Counted from the stretch's first letter, positions 39,099-48,919 are shown. The stretch: DNA of 64,000 bases from Chloroflexota bacterium (GCA_028287745.1 JAQBPB010000058.1:48131-112130), one strand, 5' to 3'. Translations and numbers: made by a program. Notes: generated from the sequence alone by a model not told the origin.

Positions 39099-39634
39099 TT
39101 AGATAAACTCTCAAAGACGCCGATATAGCTGGCCCGGTCGAAACGCCAGCGGTAATCGGTCTGGTAGATTGTGACCTGGGCGGCTTGCTCAATCCGGTAA
39201 ATTCGCCAGGCCAGGTAGAACAGGCAAACGGCCATAAAAATTGGCAGGCCGCCAAAAGTCAGCCAGATTACCAGGCTGCGGCTGGACAGCAGCACCCCGC
39301 CAAAGACCAGCCCGGCCCCCGCCAGGCTGCCGCAGAGTACCAGGCGTTCGCGCTGGGTCGGCGGCGGACCGTTCTGAATGTTAGCCGTCCGTATTTTCTG
39401 GACCCCGGCCAACTGCCCGACCGTAGCCAGGTACGGCCCCAGCGAAACCAGGACCACTATCAGGCCCGCGCCAAAGACCAGCCAATCGGCCGCCCCCAGG
39501 GGTTGGGTCCAATCCAGCAGCCAGTTTAACAACCGCAGGAGGCCCAGGCCGCCCAGCACCAGCAAGCCTCCGGCCAGGCAAACCCAGCCGTAAAAAATAA
39601 AAATCCGGCGGATGCCGCGTCTAGCTTCCGGCAT
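39074..39634 (-). CDS. Membrane protein with four helices
   Basis: 186 residues. Two hairpins of membrane helices (WVCLAGGLLVLGGLGLL, LVFGAGLIVVLVSLGPYL; LAGAGLVFGGVLL, GGLPIFMAVCLFYLAW) flank a cytoplasmic loop. No family recognised. The start is two bases after the mnmE stop, so it depends on mnmE translation. Its 3' end overlaps the terminator at 39060-39098. Confidence 0.7.
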   Translation of the reverse strand: MPEARRGIRRIFIFYGWVCLAGGLLVLGGLGLLRLLNWLLDWTQPLGAADWLVFGAGLIVVLVSLGPYLATVGQLAGVQKIRTANIQNGPPPTQRERLVLCGSLAGAGLVFGGVLLSSRSLVIWLTFGGLPIFMAVCLFYLAWRIYRIEQAAQVTIYQTDYRWRFDRASYIGVFESLSKNKSQPRN

Positions 39635-39636
39635 AG

Positions 39637-41037
39637 TTATTTCCCGATACAGAAATTCTCAAAGATTTCTTTTAGCAGCGAGTCCTGGACACTTTCCCCG
39701 GTAATTTCGCCCAGGTTTTCCATAGCCAGCCGCAGGTCAATCGAAATAAAGTCGGCGGGCAGTCCCGCTTCGCCCGACAGGATTGCGGCCTGTAAATGCT
39801 CGGCGGCCTGGGCCAGGGCCCGGCGGTGGCGCTCGTTGGTGACCATCACGCTGTGGGTAGCCACGTTTTGCCCGCCCAGGGCCAGCCGGGCCAGGGTTTC
39901 TTCGAGTTCGTCCAACCGTTCGCCGGTCCGAGCCGAAAGGCTGACCACAGGCAGGTCCGGCAAATAGCGCTTTATTTCGTCCGGGCCGGTTAACCGGGGA
40001 GCCAGGTCGGATTTGTTCAGAATAACGCAGGCTTTCTTGCCGCTCTCGCGGGCCAGTTCACCCCCGACCGCTTCGATCAGTTCCAGGTCGCCCGCTTCAA
40101 GCTGGCGGCTGCCATCCAGGACCAGCAGCAGCAAATCGGCGCTGGAAAGGGCCTGGCGGCTGCGCTCGATACCCAGCGCTTCCACCACATCCTCGGTAGC
40201 GGTAATCCCGGCCGTATCCACCAGCACCACCGGCACGCCTCGCAGGTTGACCGTTTCTTCGATAACGTCGCGGGTGGTCCCGGCAATCGGCGTAACAATC
40301 GCCCGGTCGGCCCGGAGTAAAGCATTCAGGAGCGAACTTTTACCGACATTCGGAACACCTACAATCGCCGCCCGGATACCCTGGCGGTAGATAATACCGG
40401 CGTCAGCGGTCGCCAGGAGCTTTTCCAGTTCGGCCATAGTCTCGTAAAGCTGGGCCGAAACCGAGGCGGGCGGCACATCGTCTTCCGGGAAGTCGATCAT
40501 GGCTTCCAGGTGGGCCAGGCTACTCAACAAACCCTGCCGGATATTCGCGATTCGCCGCGATAGATTTCCGGCCAGTTGGCCCAAAGCCTGTTCCAGGCCC
40601 GGCCCGGTCTTGGACCGGACGATATCCTGGACCGCCTCAGCCTGGGCCAGGTCAATCCGGCCGTTTAGAAAGGCCCGCAGGGTAAATTCGCCCGGCTCGG
40701 CTAGCCGCGCCCCTTGCTGCAAGGTCAGGTTTAAGACTCGTTCAAGCGGAACGATGCCCCCGTGACAATTAAGCTCAACCATATCCTCGCGGGTGTAGGT
40801 GCGCGGTGGGGCCAGGTAAACCGCCATCACTTCGTCCAGCAGCTCGCCCGTGTCGCCGCCGGAAACAATCTGACCGTAATAGAGCCGGTGACTTTCAAAG
40901 CGAGTCTTGCGCTTTCCGCCCGGCGTGCGGAAAATATTATGTAAAATTGGCAGGGCTTGCGGGCCGGTCAGCCGGACAATCCCAATGCCGCCTTCGCCCA
41001 TGCCGGTAGATATGGCACTTATAGTATCGATGTACAT
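39637..41037 (-). CDS. mnmE: tRNA uridine-5-carboxymethylaminomethyl modification GTPase
   Basis: 466 residues, usual length. N-terminal formyl-folate domain (ISTGMGEGGIGIVRLTG), G domain inserted in a helical domain: G1 GVPNVGKSSLLN, G2 GTTRDVIEE, G3 DTAGI, G4 NKSD, and the C-terminal FCIGK with the catalytic cysteine. With MnmG it modifies wobble U34 of several tRNAs. It lies 26 bases downstream of an acyltransferase gene and is followed by a small membrane gene. Confidence 0.96.
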   Translation of the reverse strand: MYIDTISAISTGMGEGGIGIVRLTGPQALPILHNIFRTPGGKRKTRFESHRLYYGQIVSGGDTGELLDEVMAVYLAPPRTYTREDMVELNCHGGIVPLERVLNLTLQQGARLAEPGEFTLRAFLNGRIDLAQAEAVQDIVRSKTGPGLEQALGQLAGNLSRRIANIRQGLLSSLAHLEAMIDFPEDDVPPASVSAQLYETMAELEKLLATADAGIIYRQGIRAAIVGVPNVGKSSLLNALLRADRAIVTPIAGTTRDVIEETVNLRGVPVVLVDTAGITATEDVVEALGIERSRQALSSADLLLLVLDGSRQLEAGDLELIEAVGGELARESGKKACVILNKSDLAPRLTGPDEIKRYLPDLPVVSLSARTGERLDELEETLARLALGGQNVATHSVMVTNERHRRALAQAAEHLQAAILSGEAGLPADFISIDLRLAMENLGEITGESVQDSLLKEIFENFCIGK

Positions 41038-41063
41038 CTTTAATTATTACCCATTGTGTTTGA

Positions 41064-41879
41064 TTATTCTCGCACCGGCGAAACGCCACGGCTTTTCGCC
41101 AGCCGTCTTGACCGGCCAATAATCTGGCCTAAAAAAGGACCGGCGCTGTTCCGGCCTTTGATAATTGTAACAAAATCCGCCAGGCGTAAAGCGTTTACAT
41201 CCGCTCTCAGGCGGTCGAGTTCCAGCGAAAGGACCGCCTCTAACTCGGCGGTCAACTTGCGCGGGTCCACCCGTTCGTCACCTGAGAAGTAGCGAGCCTC
41301 GCCCACGCTGATTAAAAACTCCGGTTGAGGTTCCGTGAAGAACTCATGCCGGACCGCCACCGGATAGACGTAGCAGGGACCGGTCCGCCGGATAAGCCGG
41401 GCCAGGCCGCTCTGGAAGCCCAGCGGGCGGCGCTCCTGGGGCTGAATTTCGCCCTGGGGGAAAATCCATAGAGACCGGCCCGGCCCGCCTTGCAGTTCCC
41501 CGGCAATATAGTCGAGCGAACGCAGGGCTTCCCGGCCATTTTCGCGGTCAACCGAAAAAACACCGGCCCAGCTAAAGAACCGGAAGCGCCGCATCTGACG
41601 CAAATCCATCATCAAATAGCCTTCCAGGCCGTAGACCTGCCGGGTGACTACGTGGGCCAGGTAACCGTCCCACCAGGTATTATGGTTAGCGTAAAAAATT
41701 ACCGGGTGGTTCAGCTGGCCCGGCGGCGCGGGCAGCGGTTGGGTGGCCCGGAACCGGACGGCCTGAAACGATTTCCAGAGACCCCGGCGGCACAGCCAGA
41801 AAACCAGCAACTCACCCAGGAAATTCCGGTGGGCCGGGATTAATGAAGATTCAGGGTTGATTTTAGTCGTTTCAGTCAA
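41064..41879 (-). CDS. PlsC-type acyltransferase
   Basis: 271 residues from TTG 41879. Motif I NHNTWWDGYLAH, motif II VFSVDRENG, motif III IFPQGEIQP. The NHxTWWD variant differs from the NHxSWxD of the other PlsC-like gene at 8238, so the two are not recent duplicates. It probably acylates a glycolipid or lysophospholipid. It lies first in an operon with mnmE. A TATAAT on the minus strand at 41934-41939 may be its -10. Confidence 0.82.
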   Translation of the reverse strand: MTETTKINPESSLIPAHRNFLGELLVFWLCRRGLWKSFQAVRFRATQPLPAPPGQLNHPVIFYANHNTWWDGYLAHVVTRQVYGLEGYLMMDLRQMRRFRFFSWAGVFSVDRENGREALRSLDYIAGELQGGPGRSLWIFPQGEIQPQERRPLGFQSGLARLIRRTGPCYVYPVAVRHEFFTEPQPEFLISVGEARYFSGDERVDPRKLTAELEAVLSLELDRLRADVNALRLADFVTIIKGRNSAGPFLGQIIGRSRRLAKSRGVSPVRE

Positions 41880-42144
41880 TATTTTCTCTGATTTAACACC
41901 CAGGATATATTTTTCAAGCTTAAATTATACCTTATAAAACCGGCACAAGGGAAAAGTGGTCAAATAGTCTTAAACCAGCTACAATTTCATTTAGTCAACT
42001 AAAATATCTGGAATTATTCTTGCTAAATAACTCATGAAAGAGCCAACTCCTTTAAGGTAGTTTCTTCGATATTTTGGGATTATTTAGACCAACCGTGAAA
42101 TATAAGCCTCGCCGGTCAAAGTGGAGGAGGCACAGGAGTATGTA

Positions 42145-43287
42145 ATGCACAATAAAAGAATCTACAGCCGCGTAACCACTGCCCGGGTAATGCTGTGGGC
42201 TGCTGGAGTAGTCCTAGTGCTTTTAGGCTTCGGCTTTTTATGGCTTATTAGAAATGTATTGTTTCTGGTTTTTGTAAGCTTGCTGGTTGCGACCGGCATC
42301 GAGCCGCTGGTGAATATATTGCGTTCCAAGGGGCCATTCAGCCGCAGTACCGGCATTTTATTTGTTTACACTTTAATCTTTGGCACGCTCGCCCTGATTC
42401 TATACCTGGCGGTGCCGCCCCTGATAACGGAAGGACAGCGCCTATCGGTAGCTTTTTCCGACCCACAGCAAATCAGGACCAGTATCTCCAATATTAACAA
42501 TGATTTCCTGCGAAATACCCTTACCACCGCTTATGACAACGCCGGGTCCATTTTACAAACTATCGCCCTTAATTCGCAGACATTAAGCATCGGTCTAAGC
42601 TTATTTGAAATCGTCTTTTCTATGTTGACCGTATTTGTTATAGCCTTCTACTGGCTTACCGAAAAACGCCATATCAAACGCTTCATTTTTTCTATAGTGC
42701 CCGTTGACAAGCGCGCGCGGAGTCACGAAATCTGGGAAAATGTCGAAAACAAATTGGGCGCCTGGATGCGCGGCCAGATTGTTTTAATGATATTTATTGG
42801 CGTGTTGTCCGGCATTGGCTATACCATTATGGGGTTGAAGTTCGCCTTCGCCCTGGCGGTATTTGCCGGACTGTGCGAGTTAATTCCCATAATTGGTCCT
42901 TACGTGGGTGGGGCACCGGCCGTCCTGGTAGCGCTGACTCAGGACCTGACGCTGGCTATTATTGTGGTGATATATATTGTGGTGCTTCAACTGCTTGAAG
43001 GTAACGTCCTGGTGCCGCGTATCATGGAAAAGGCAGTAGGTGTTTCACCTTTAACAGTCATCATCGGAATTCTGATAGGCACCACCGTAGCCGGTATCGG
43101 AGGCGCTTTGCTGGCGGTCCCGGTGGCGGCGGCGGTCCAGGTGTTAGTCAATAATGTAGTGAGCTACAGCGTAGATACTGCCCATCACGGCGAGGCAGTG
43201 GCCGCGAGCGGCAGTACCGGCAAAGCCCTGGACCTGATGGCTAAAGCGGAACAACAAAAAACCGATAGTGTTGCGCCTAAACCTTAG
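42145..43287 (+). CDS. AI-2E family transporter
   Basis: 380 residues from ATG 42145 (SD CAGGAG, 6 bases); GTG 42121 is an in-frame alternative. Seven to eight membrane helices with the family signature (GVSPLTVIIGILIGTTVAGIGG, ELIPIIGPYVGGAPAVLVAL). The family includes AI-2 exporters and Na+/H+ antiporters, so the substrate is open. It is followed by a histidine kinase 125 bases away. Confidence 0.86.
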   Translation: MHNKRIYSRVTTARVMLWAAGVVLVLLGFGFLWLIRNVLFLVFVSLLVATGIEPLVNILRSKGPFSRSTGILFVYTLIFGTLALILYLAVPPLITEGQRLSVAFSDPQQIRTSISNINNDFLRNTLTTAYDNAGSILQTIALNSQTLSIGLSLFEIVFSMLTVFVIAFYWLTEKRHIKRFIFSIVPVDKRARSHEIWENVENKLGAWMRGQIVLMIFIGVLSGIGYTIMGLKFAFALAVFAGLCELIPIIGPYVGGAPAVLVALTQDLTLAIIVVIYIVVLQLLEGNVLVPRIMEKAVGVSPLTVIIGILIGTTVAGIGGALLAVPVAAAVQVLVNNVVSYSVDTAHHGEAVAASGSTGKALDLMAKAEQQKTDSVAPKP

Positions 43288-43351
43288 CCGGCCTTGCACC
43301 GCCCATAATAAATGATACAATGGCCTGAAATATAAGCTGATACGTGCTTCC

Positions 43352-43396
43352 AGCCCTGGTAAACAAAAGAACTTTTTGTATAACATTACCAGGGCT
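43352..43396 (+). promoter_or_regulatory. Hairpin in the histidine kinase leader
   Basis: AGCCCTGGTAA (43352-43362) pairs perfectly with TTACCAGGGCT (43386-43396). Inside, ACAAAAG pairs with CTTTTTGT with one bulge, making an almost continuous hairpin of 45 bases that ends 16 bases before ATG 43413. A weak promoter pair (TTGCAC, 16 bases, TACAAT) lies at 43294-43321. Confidence 0.5.
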
Positions 43397-43412
43397 ACCA
43401 CCAGAGATTTTT

Positions 43413-46400
43413 ATGCCAAAGCAGCCGTTTAAAGGGGAGCGTCCTCGAAAAGGCGCCTCCCAACCGCCAATCTTCCAGGGGTCGGAATTAAACCCGGATG
43501 TATTTAAAGCGCCTTCCGAGCAAAAAACACCCCCAACAACCCCGTCTGCGGCCCGCCTGGAAACAGGCGACCTGCAGCGCCTGTTAAAATCACCGCTTTT
43601 ACCCGGGCAACTTAACTTTGTACCAACCGAACTGCTGATGCGCTTGCTGGCCCTGGGTGTTTTGCTGCTTTGCTTGCTGGGAACTCTGCTATTAAGTGGG
43701 GAACCTTATAGCTTGCCGCAAGCAGGTGGCTTTACAGCCTGCATAGCCGCCACCGGGCTGATCTTCTGGCTGAGTACCCGCCGCTTTCCCCCGGCCAACC
43801 GGCAGATTTCCCTGGCCGCTATCACCGGGGAAACCCTGGCTGCCCTGGTAGCTTTACTGATAATAGGTTTTAATTCCGGGCCGCTTTACTTTACAACCCT
43901 GCCCTTTTACCTGATTTTAGGCCATATCCATACGGCGCTCCCAACCCGGCCTGCCCTGATTTATAGCGGACTGGTCTGGCTAAGCCTGGAAGGCATGCTG
44001 TTTTTCGGCAGCCAGGCGGAGGTTGACACCAGTTTCTGGGCCAGGTCGCTGGTTATGACGGTTACTTTCATCACCGTTACCCTGGCAGTTCGTTTTGTGG
44101 TCCGCGAAAGCCAGCAGCGGCAACTCTTGATTGAAGCGCTGGCCGACCTCAGAGTTTCGGAAGAACGCTACCGCCAGATAACCAACCAGGCCAACGATGC
44201 GATTTATATCCTCGATAAGGACGGCCGTTTCGATTTCGTCAATCCGGTAGCCACCGAACTGATCGGGTTTGACGGCAAGGAACTGCTGGGCCGTCATTTT
44301 ACCGAAGTATTGCAGCCCGAAAACCGCCAGATTATTACCCGCTCCCTCCAGGAATCCCTTAAACAAACCACCCAGAACCGTAAGAGCCAGGAGCATAACT
44401 TCTTTTCCCTGCAAATTTCTCGCAAAGACGGCAGCCGGGGGCTGGTCGAAGTCAGTGTCGCCCCGGTCTTTGATGGTAAAGGCAAACTCAACGGCTGGGT
44501 AGGCGTGGCCCGCGATGTAACCGAACGGTCGCGCATGCGAGAGCAGACCGACCGGCGCAACCGGGACCTGGCCGCTTTGAACGCAGTCATCAGTGCCGCC
44601 GGGAAGAGCCTGGACATGGATAAACTGGTCGAGGATGTAGTTACGACCCTGGTAAAAGTGTTAAAAGCCGATGTAGCCGGGATTACCCTTATCGAGGAAG
44701 AAACCCGCCTGCTTAAAGTGGGAGCCTTTAAAGGAAATGAACCGGTCACCCGCAGCTTTATCAAACCTACCGCCGAGGAAATTTCCGGCCTGAACCGCCT
44801 GATCGCCAGCGGCCGGGTGACCATGTCCATTGACGATTTGAGCGTGGACAATATGGCTGGCAAAATCGGCTATTCGGCTGAAGAACTTGGCATGAAGTCC
44901 TTTGCGGCAGCCCTGATTAAAAGCCGCGACCGGGTGGCGGGCCTGGTCTGCCTGTTAAGCAGTCAAAAAACCGGCTTTCAGCAGGACGACCTGGATTTAC
45001 TGGCCTCTATCGGGCAAAGCCTGGGCGTGGCTATCGAAAATGCCCGGTTGTACGGCACTTCCCGTAGCCAGGTGCGCGAAATGACCTGCCTGGCTGAAAT
45101 CGCCCGGGCAATCAATTTATCAGAGTCGTTAAGGCAAACCCTGAGCAATATCGCTGCCAGCATCAGCCAGACGCTGGGCTACAAGGGCTGCGCTATCTCT
45201 TTAATTGAGCCGGAACAACTCTATATTCATACCTACGGCGGCTACGGCTTGCCCGGCGGCTTTATCGAACGCCTCAACAAGTTGGCCCAGGACCCTGCGG
45301 TGAGCCGGGAAGAACTGACCCAGCTGCCAACTTTCCAGACCATGCAAGCAACTGGCCCAAAAGTTTACCCCGTAAAGCATCTCGCAGGGAAACTTTCGGA
45401 AGCCACCCGGGTGCCGACCAGCCAGGGCTGGCAAAGTTGCCTGGCGGTCCCTTTGATTATCCAGGGCCGCCCGGCCGGGGTAATCAATTGCTACAGCGGC
45501 GAAACCGCCGCGCCTCCCGACTCCGAACTGCGCCTGTTAACGACCATTGCCAACCAGACCAGCCTGGCGGTCCAGAACGCCTCGCTCTACCGCGAGCAGC
45601 AGAGGAGGGCCGACCAACTCCGGGCGGTCAGTGAAATCGGGCGGCAAATTGGCTCCATTTTAAGTGTAGACGAGCTGTTACCTTATATTACCCGGCTGCT
45701 CCAACAAACATTTGACTATTACCTGGTCGGGATTTACCTGATTGACCAGAATAACCCCAACCAGCTAATTTTACGAGCTTCGCACGGTTGGGGCAGCAAA
45801 ATGGCCTACGTGGGAGCCGGTTTCGACCTGACCAAAACCTATGAAAAAGGGCTGGTGCCCTGGGTCGGGCAGCAGGGCATGGCCCTGATAATTCCCAATG
45901 TGGCCGCCGAACCGCGTTTCAAGGATTATCACGAAACGGGCATGGTCCGTTCTGAAATGGTCGTGCCGATCAAACGCGGGCAGCAGATTAGCGGGGTAAT
46001 TGACCTGGCAAGTACCCTGCCAAACGGCTTTGACGAAATAGACCTGGCGACCATGCAAGTGCTGGCCGAACAGGTCGGTATTGCCCTGGAAAACGCCCGG
46101 CTTTATACCGAGGTCAACCGGGTCGTGGTCCAGCTAACTCACACCAACCTGGAACTGGAGGAAGCCACCCGCCACAAAAGCGAATTCCTGGCTAACATGA
46201 GCCACGAGCTGCGCACCCCGCTGAACGCTATCATCGGCTTTAGCGAAGTTATGATGGACCAGTTGTTTGGCGAACTGAACGAGCGGCAGAAGCGCTATGT
46301 TATGAATATCCTGACCAGCGGCCGCCATCTTTTGAGCCTGGTTAATGATGTGCTCGACCTCTCAAAGGTCGAAGCCGGACATATGGAACTGCTGCTGGAC

Positions 46401-47411
46401 GATATCGCCCCGGCCGATGCGACCATGGATGTCGAAGCGATTCTTTCGGTAAGCGCCACCAAGAAAAACCTGGCCTTTCAGAACATGTTCGAGGCGGAAC
46501 AGGTCACTATCCGGGCCGACCGGAGCAAATTCAAACAGATTCTTTACAACCTGCTGTCTAACGCGGTGAAATTCACCCCCGAAAAAGGTCGCATAACGGT
46601 CGGGAATTACTTGCACCGGGAAGAAGGCAAGGATTACCTTGCCACCTGGATTAAGGATACCGGGATTGGAATTCGCAAAGAGGACCAGCGCGGGATTTTT
46701 GAGGAATTCAGGCAGGTGGACAGCAGTTACGCCCGCCAGCACCAGGGCACCGGCCTGGGCCTGGCCCTGACCAAGCGCCTGATAGAACTTCACGGCGGGC
46801 GAATCTGGGTCGAGAGCGAACCGGGGGTCGGCAGTCTTTTTACCTTCTTACTGCCGCTGCACCCGACCCTACCCGGCGGCGGTGTACCAAAGATTCCTTT
46901 ACGAGAAATGCCGGAAAGCGCCGCCATTAGCCCTGGGCCGCAGAAGGCAGCACCACCTGACCAGGCAAAATACATTACCGGGGCTAATGTCTTGCCGGAC
47001 CCACCCACCAGGACAGCCTTTCTTTCCGGGCCGCCCGGGCCGCTGGTAATGATAGTGGAAGATGATGACCGCGCCGCGGAAATCCTGACGCTCTATCTTC
47101 ACGAAGGCGGCTACCAGACCGTCCGGGCCAATAACGGGCAGGAAGCCCTGGAAATGGCCGGACAACTTTCCATCGTCCTGATTACCCTGGATGTGATGCT
47201 GCCCGGCAAGACCGGCTGGGATGTGCTGGGAGAATTAAAAGGCGCTCCCGCTACGGCGGCTATCCCGGTAATCATTGTTACTATCGCCAGTGATGTGGCG
47301 GCGGTAGAAAAAGGGGCCTTTGGCTATATTTCAAAACCCCTTATCAAAGAACACTTCCTGGAAATGGTCGAAAAGGCCATCGCTACCTCACCCACAACCG
47401 CCCCACACTAA
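43413..47411 (+). CDS. Hybrid sensor histidine kinase (PAS, three GAF, HisKA, HATPase, receiver)
   Basis: 1332 residues from ATG 43413; an upstream in-frame ATG at 43344 lies before the leader hairpin. Order: polar N-terminus; about six membrane helices (70-235); PAS (about 245-365); three GAF domains (about 390-540, 560-740, 755-905); HisKA with H931 (NMSHELRTPLNAIIGF); HATPase (NLLSNAVKFTP, DTGIGI, GTGLGLAL); receiver domain with acceptor D1260 (TLDVMLPGKTGWDVL). It senses a signal through its membrane and GAF regions and relays phosphate to its own receiver. No cognate DNA-binding regulator is adjacent. Confidence 0.92.
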   Translation: MPKQPFKGERPRKGASQPPIFQGSELNPDVFKAPSEQKTPPTTPSAARLETGDLQRLLKSPLLPGQLNFVPTELLMRLLALGVLLLCLLGTLLLSGEPYSLPQAGGFTACIAATGLIFWLSTRRFPPANRQISLAAITGETLAALVALLIIGFNSGPLYFTTLPFYLILGHIHTALPTRPALIYSGLVWLSLEGMLFFGSQAEVDTSFWARSLVMTVTFITVTLAVRFVVRESQQRQLLIEALADLRVSEERYRQITNQANDAIYILDKDGRFDFVNPVATELIGFDGKELLGRHFTEVLQPENRQIITRSLQESLKQTTQNRKSQEHNFFSLQISRKDGSRGLVEVSVAPVFDGKGKLNGWVGVARDVTERSRMREQTDRRNRDLAALNAVISAAGKSLDMDKLVEDVVTTLVKVLKADVAGITLIEEETRLLKVGAFKGNEPVTRSFIKPTAEEISGLNRLIASGRVTMSIDDLSVDNMAGKIGYSAEELGMKSFAAALIKSRDRVAGLVCLLSSQKTGFQQDDLDLLASIGQSLGVAIENARLYGTSRSQVREMTCLAEIARAINLSESLRQTLSNIAASISQTLGYKGCAISLIEPEQLYIHTYGGYGLPGGFIERLNKLAQDPAVSREELTQLPTFQTMQATGPKVYPVKHLAGKLSEATRVPTSQGWQSCLAVPLIIQGRPAGVINCYSGETAAPPDSELRLLTTIANQTSLAVQNASLYREQQRRADQLRAVSEIGRQIGSILSVDELLPYITRLLQQTFDYYLVGIYLIDQNNPNQLILRASHGWGSKMAYVGAGFDLTKTYEKGLVPWVGQQGMALIIPNVAAEPRFKDYHETGMVRSEMVVPIKRGQQISGVIDLASTLPNGFDEIDLATMQVLAEQVGIALENARLYTEVNRVVVQLTHTNLELEEATRHKSEFLANMSHELRTPLNAIIGFSEVMMDQLFGELNERQKRYVMNILTSGRHLLSLVNDVLDLSKVEAGHMELLLDDIAPADATMDVEAILSVSATKKNLAFQNMFEAEQVTIRADRSKFKQILYNLLSNAVKFTPEKGRITVGNYLHREEGKDYLATWIKDTGIGIRKEDQRGIFEEFRQVDSSYARQHQGTGLGLALTKRLIELHGGRIWVESEPGVGSLFTFLLPLHPTLPGGGVPKIPLREMPESAAISPGPQKAAPPDQAKYITGANVLPDPPTRTAFLSGPPGPLVMIVEDDDRAAEILTLYLHEGGYQTVRANNGQEALEMAGQLSIVLITLDVMLPGKTGWDVLGELKGAPATAAIPVIIVTIASDVAAVEKGAFGYISKPLIKEHFLEMVEKAIATSPTTAPH

Positions 47412-47432
47412 CTTAAGCTACCGGCTGCCAGG

Positions 47433-48488
47433 CTAGGCGGCTACATCACTTTCTACCGGCTCGTAGATGTCGCGAACGACGGCAGCAACGTTATGGACGC
47501 CTTTAACCAGTGCGACAAGCTGGGCGGGCAGGATTGACTGGGCACCGTCACACAAAGCCTGTTCGGGGTGAGGATGGCACTCGACAATGATACCGCTCGC
47601 GCCGATGGCGGCTGCGGCCAGACCCAGCGGCGTTACCAGGCTGCGTTTGCCGGTAGCGTGGCTCGGATCAACAATGACCGGCAGGTGGGTCTTTTCCTGG
47701 ACCGCTACCACGCCGCCCAGGTCAAGGCAGTTACGGGTGGCCGGGTCGAAACTTTTAATACCGCGTTCGCACAGGATAACCTGTTCATTGCCGGTAGCCA
47801 GGATGTATTCGGCCGCCATGAGCCATTCTTCCAGGGTCGCCGAAGGTCCGCGTTTGAGGAGAATTGGTTTACCGGCCAGGCCCGCTTCACGCAGCAAGGG
47901 GAAATTCTGCATGTTGCGCGCCCCGATTTGAAGGATATCAGCGTATTCGGCTACAGCTTCGACATAGGCCGACTCCATCACTTCGGTGACGGTCGGCAGG
48001 TTGTATTGCTGTCCGGCCCTTTGCAGTAATTTCAAGCCTTCCACGCCCATGCCCTGGAAGCTGTAGGGAGAGGTACGCGGTTTGAAGGCGCCACCGCGCA
48101 AAACATTCGCGCCCGCCTGTTTAACCAGTGCGGCTGTCTTGAAGAGTTGTTCTTCGCTTTCAATGGTGCAGGGACCGGCCATAACTACAAAGCCGCCCGG
48201 CCCTACCCGGACCTGGCTGGCTCCCTGGCCGACTATCACCGTACTGGGTTCAGGGCGGTATTCGGTGCTGGCAAGTTTGTAGGGCGCTCGAATATCGAGT
48301 ATGCGCTCGACTTGCGGGCAAGCCTGTTGCAGCCAGGTCCGCAATTCCAGGTTAAGATGCTGGCTCAAAGCGATTACCTGGCGGCCCTGGTTCCGAGCCG
48401 GGTAGCCCGTGATACTCACACCCGCTAATTCCGCTATAACGGTGGCTACGTCTTCCTGTGTACTTCCTGAGTGCAAAATGATCAACAT
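47433..48488 (-). CDS. aroF: 3-deoxy-7-phosphoheptulonate synthase (type I-beta)
   Basis: 351 residues, SD GAAGGGA. A 70-residue ferredoxin-like N-terminal domain (MLIILHSGSTQEDV) precedes the barrel with VMAGPCTIESEEQL, GGAFKPRTSPYSFQG, LKRGPSATLEEWL, CERGIKSFDP and DPSHATGKRSL. It condenses PEP and erythrose 4-phosphate in the first step of the shikimate pathway. The N-terminal domain usually mediates aromatic feedback control. A TATAAT lies on the minus strand at 48525-48530. Convergent with the kinase gene, 21 bases apart. Confidence 0.94.
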   Translation of the reverse strand: MLIILHSGSTQEDVATVIAELAGVSITGYPARNQGRQVIALSQHLNLELRTWLQQACPQVERILDIRAPYKLASTEYRPEPSTVIVGQGASQVRVGPGGFVVMAGPCTIESEEQLFKTAALVKQAGANVLRGGAFKPRTSPYSFQGMGVEGLKLLQRAGQQYNLPTVTEVMESAYVEAVAEYADILQIGARNMQNFPLLREAGLAGKPILLKRGPSATLEEWLMAAEYILATGNEQVILCERGIKSFDPATRNCLDLGGVVAVQEKTHLPVIVDPSHATGKRSLVTPLGLAAAAIGASGIIVECHPHPEQALCDGAQSILPAQLVALVKGVHNVAAVVRDIYEPVESDVAA

Positions 48489-48630
48489 TGGTGGGCTTCC
48501 CTTCTATGCCATACTTTGTTATATATTATACAATTAAAACGACTTAAATGCCTTAAAATCAATATAGCTTTTTGAATAGAGCGGATTAGTTTTCCCAGGA
48601 ATTCCTATGGTGGGCTCTGAAATTACCAAA
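48489..48630. other. Gap between aroF and the 36-codon unit
   Basis: AT-rich promoter region of aroF (TATAAT at 48525-48530 on the minus strand, no convincing -35). No ORF recognised. The remainder of this 431-base interval is the small transcription unit at 48637-48881. Confidence 0.5.
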
Positions 48631-48660
48631 CAAAAAAGCAGAGGGATTTTTTCCTCTGCT
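48631..48660 (-). terminator. Terminator of the 36-codon unit
   Basis: A perfect 8-bp stem AGCAGAGG (48637-48644) / CCTCTGCT (48653-48660); on the minus strand it is followed by TTTTTTG (48631-48636 complement). It lies 32 bases past the stop of the small ORF. Confidence 0.85.
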
Positions 48661-48691
48661 TCTCCGGCTCCAGGTGCTTGTTGGTTACTTA

Positions 48692-48802
48692 TTACAAGTA
48701 GCCCACCGTGTAGCCGGAGGGACTAAAATACCAATAAAAGCTATTAAGTTTTATGGCGGCGCTGGCCGCTAATTCATAGGTCTCAGCCATAATCGGGCTC
48801 AT
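48692..48802 (-). CDS. 36-residue small protein in its own transcription unit
   Basis: ATG 48802 has AAGGA 8 bases upstream. The peptide begins MSPIMAETYELAASAAIK and ends GYTVGYL, aromatic-rich at the C-terminus and mildly amphipathic. It lies between a strong promoter (48853-48881) and a terminator (48631-48660), giving an RNA of about 215 bases. No family is recognised. A small regulatory RNA that happens to contain a frame is the main alternative. Confidence 0.55.
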   Translation of the reverse strand: MSPIMAETYELAASAAIKLNSFYWYFSPSGYTVGYL

Positions 48803-48852
48803 ACTAAAATTCCTTACGAAATGAAAGCGCTCTTAAAATAAGCGTCTTACAT

Positions 48853-48881
48853 CTTATATCATATTTGCCGGAGGTTGTCCA
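48853..48881 (-). promoter_or_regulatory. Promoter of the 36-codon unit
   Basis: On the minus strand, TGGACA (48876-48881), 17 bases, TATAAG (48853-48858). It points away from the SDR gene at 48920 and drives only the small unit. Confidence 0.65.
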
Positions 48882-48919
48882 GTCCCTTTTTCACTAAAAT
48901 TCCAGGCAATAATCTGTTT

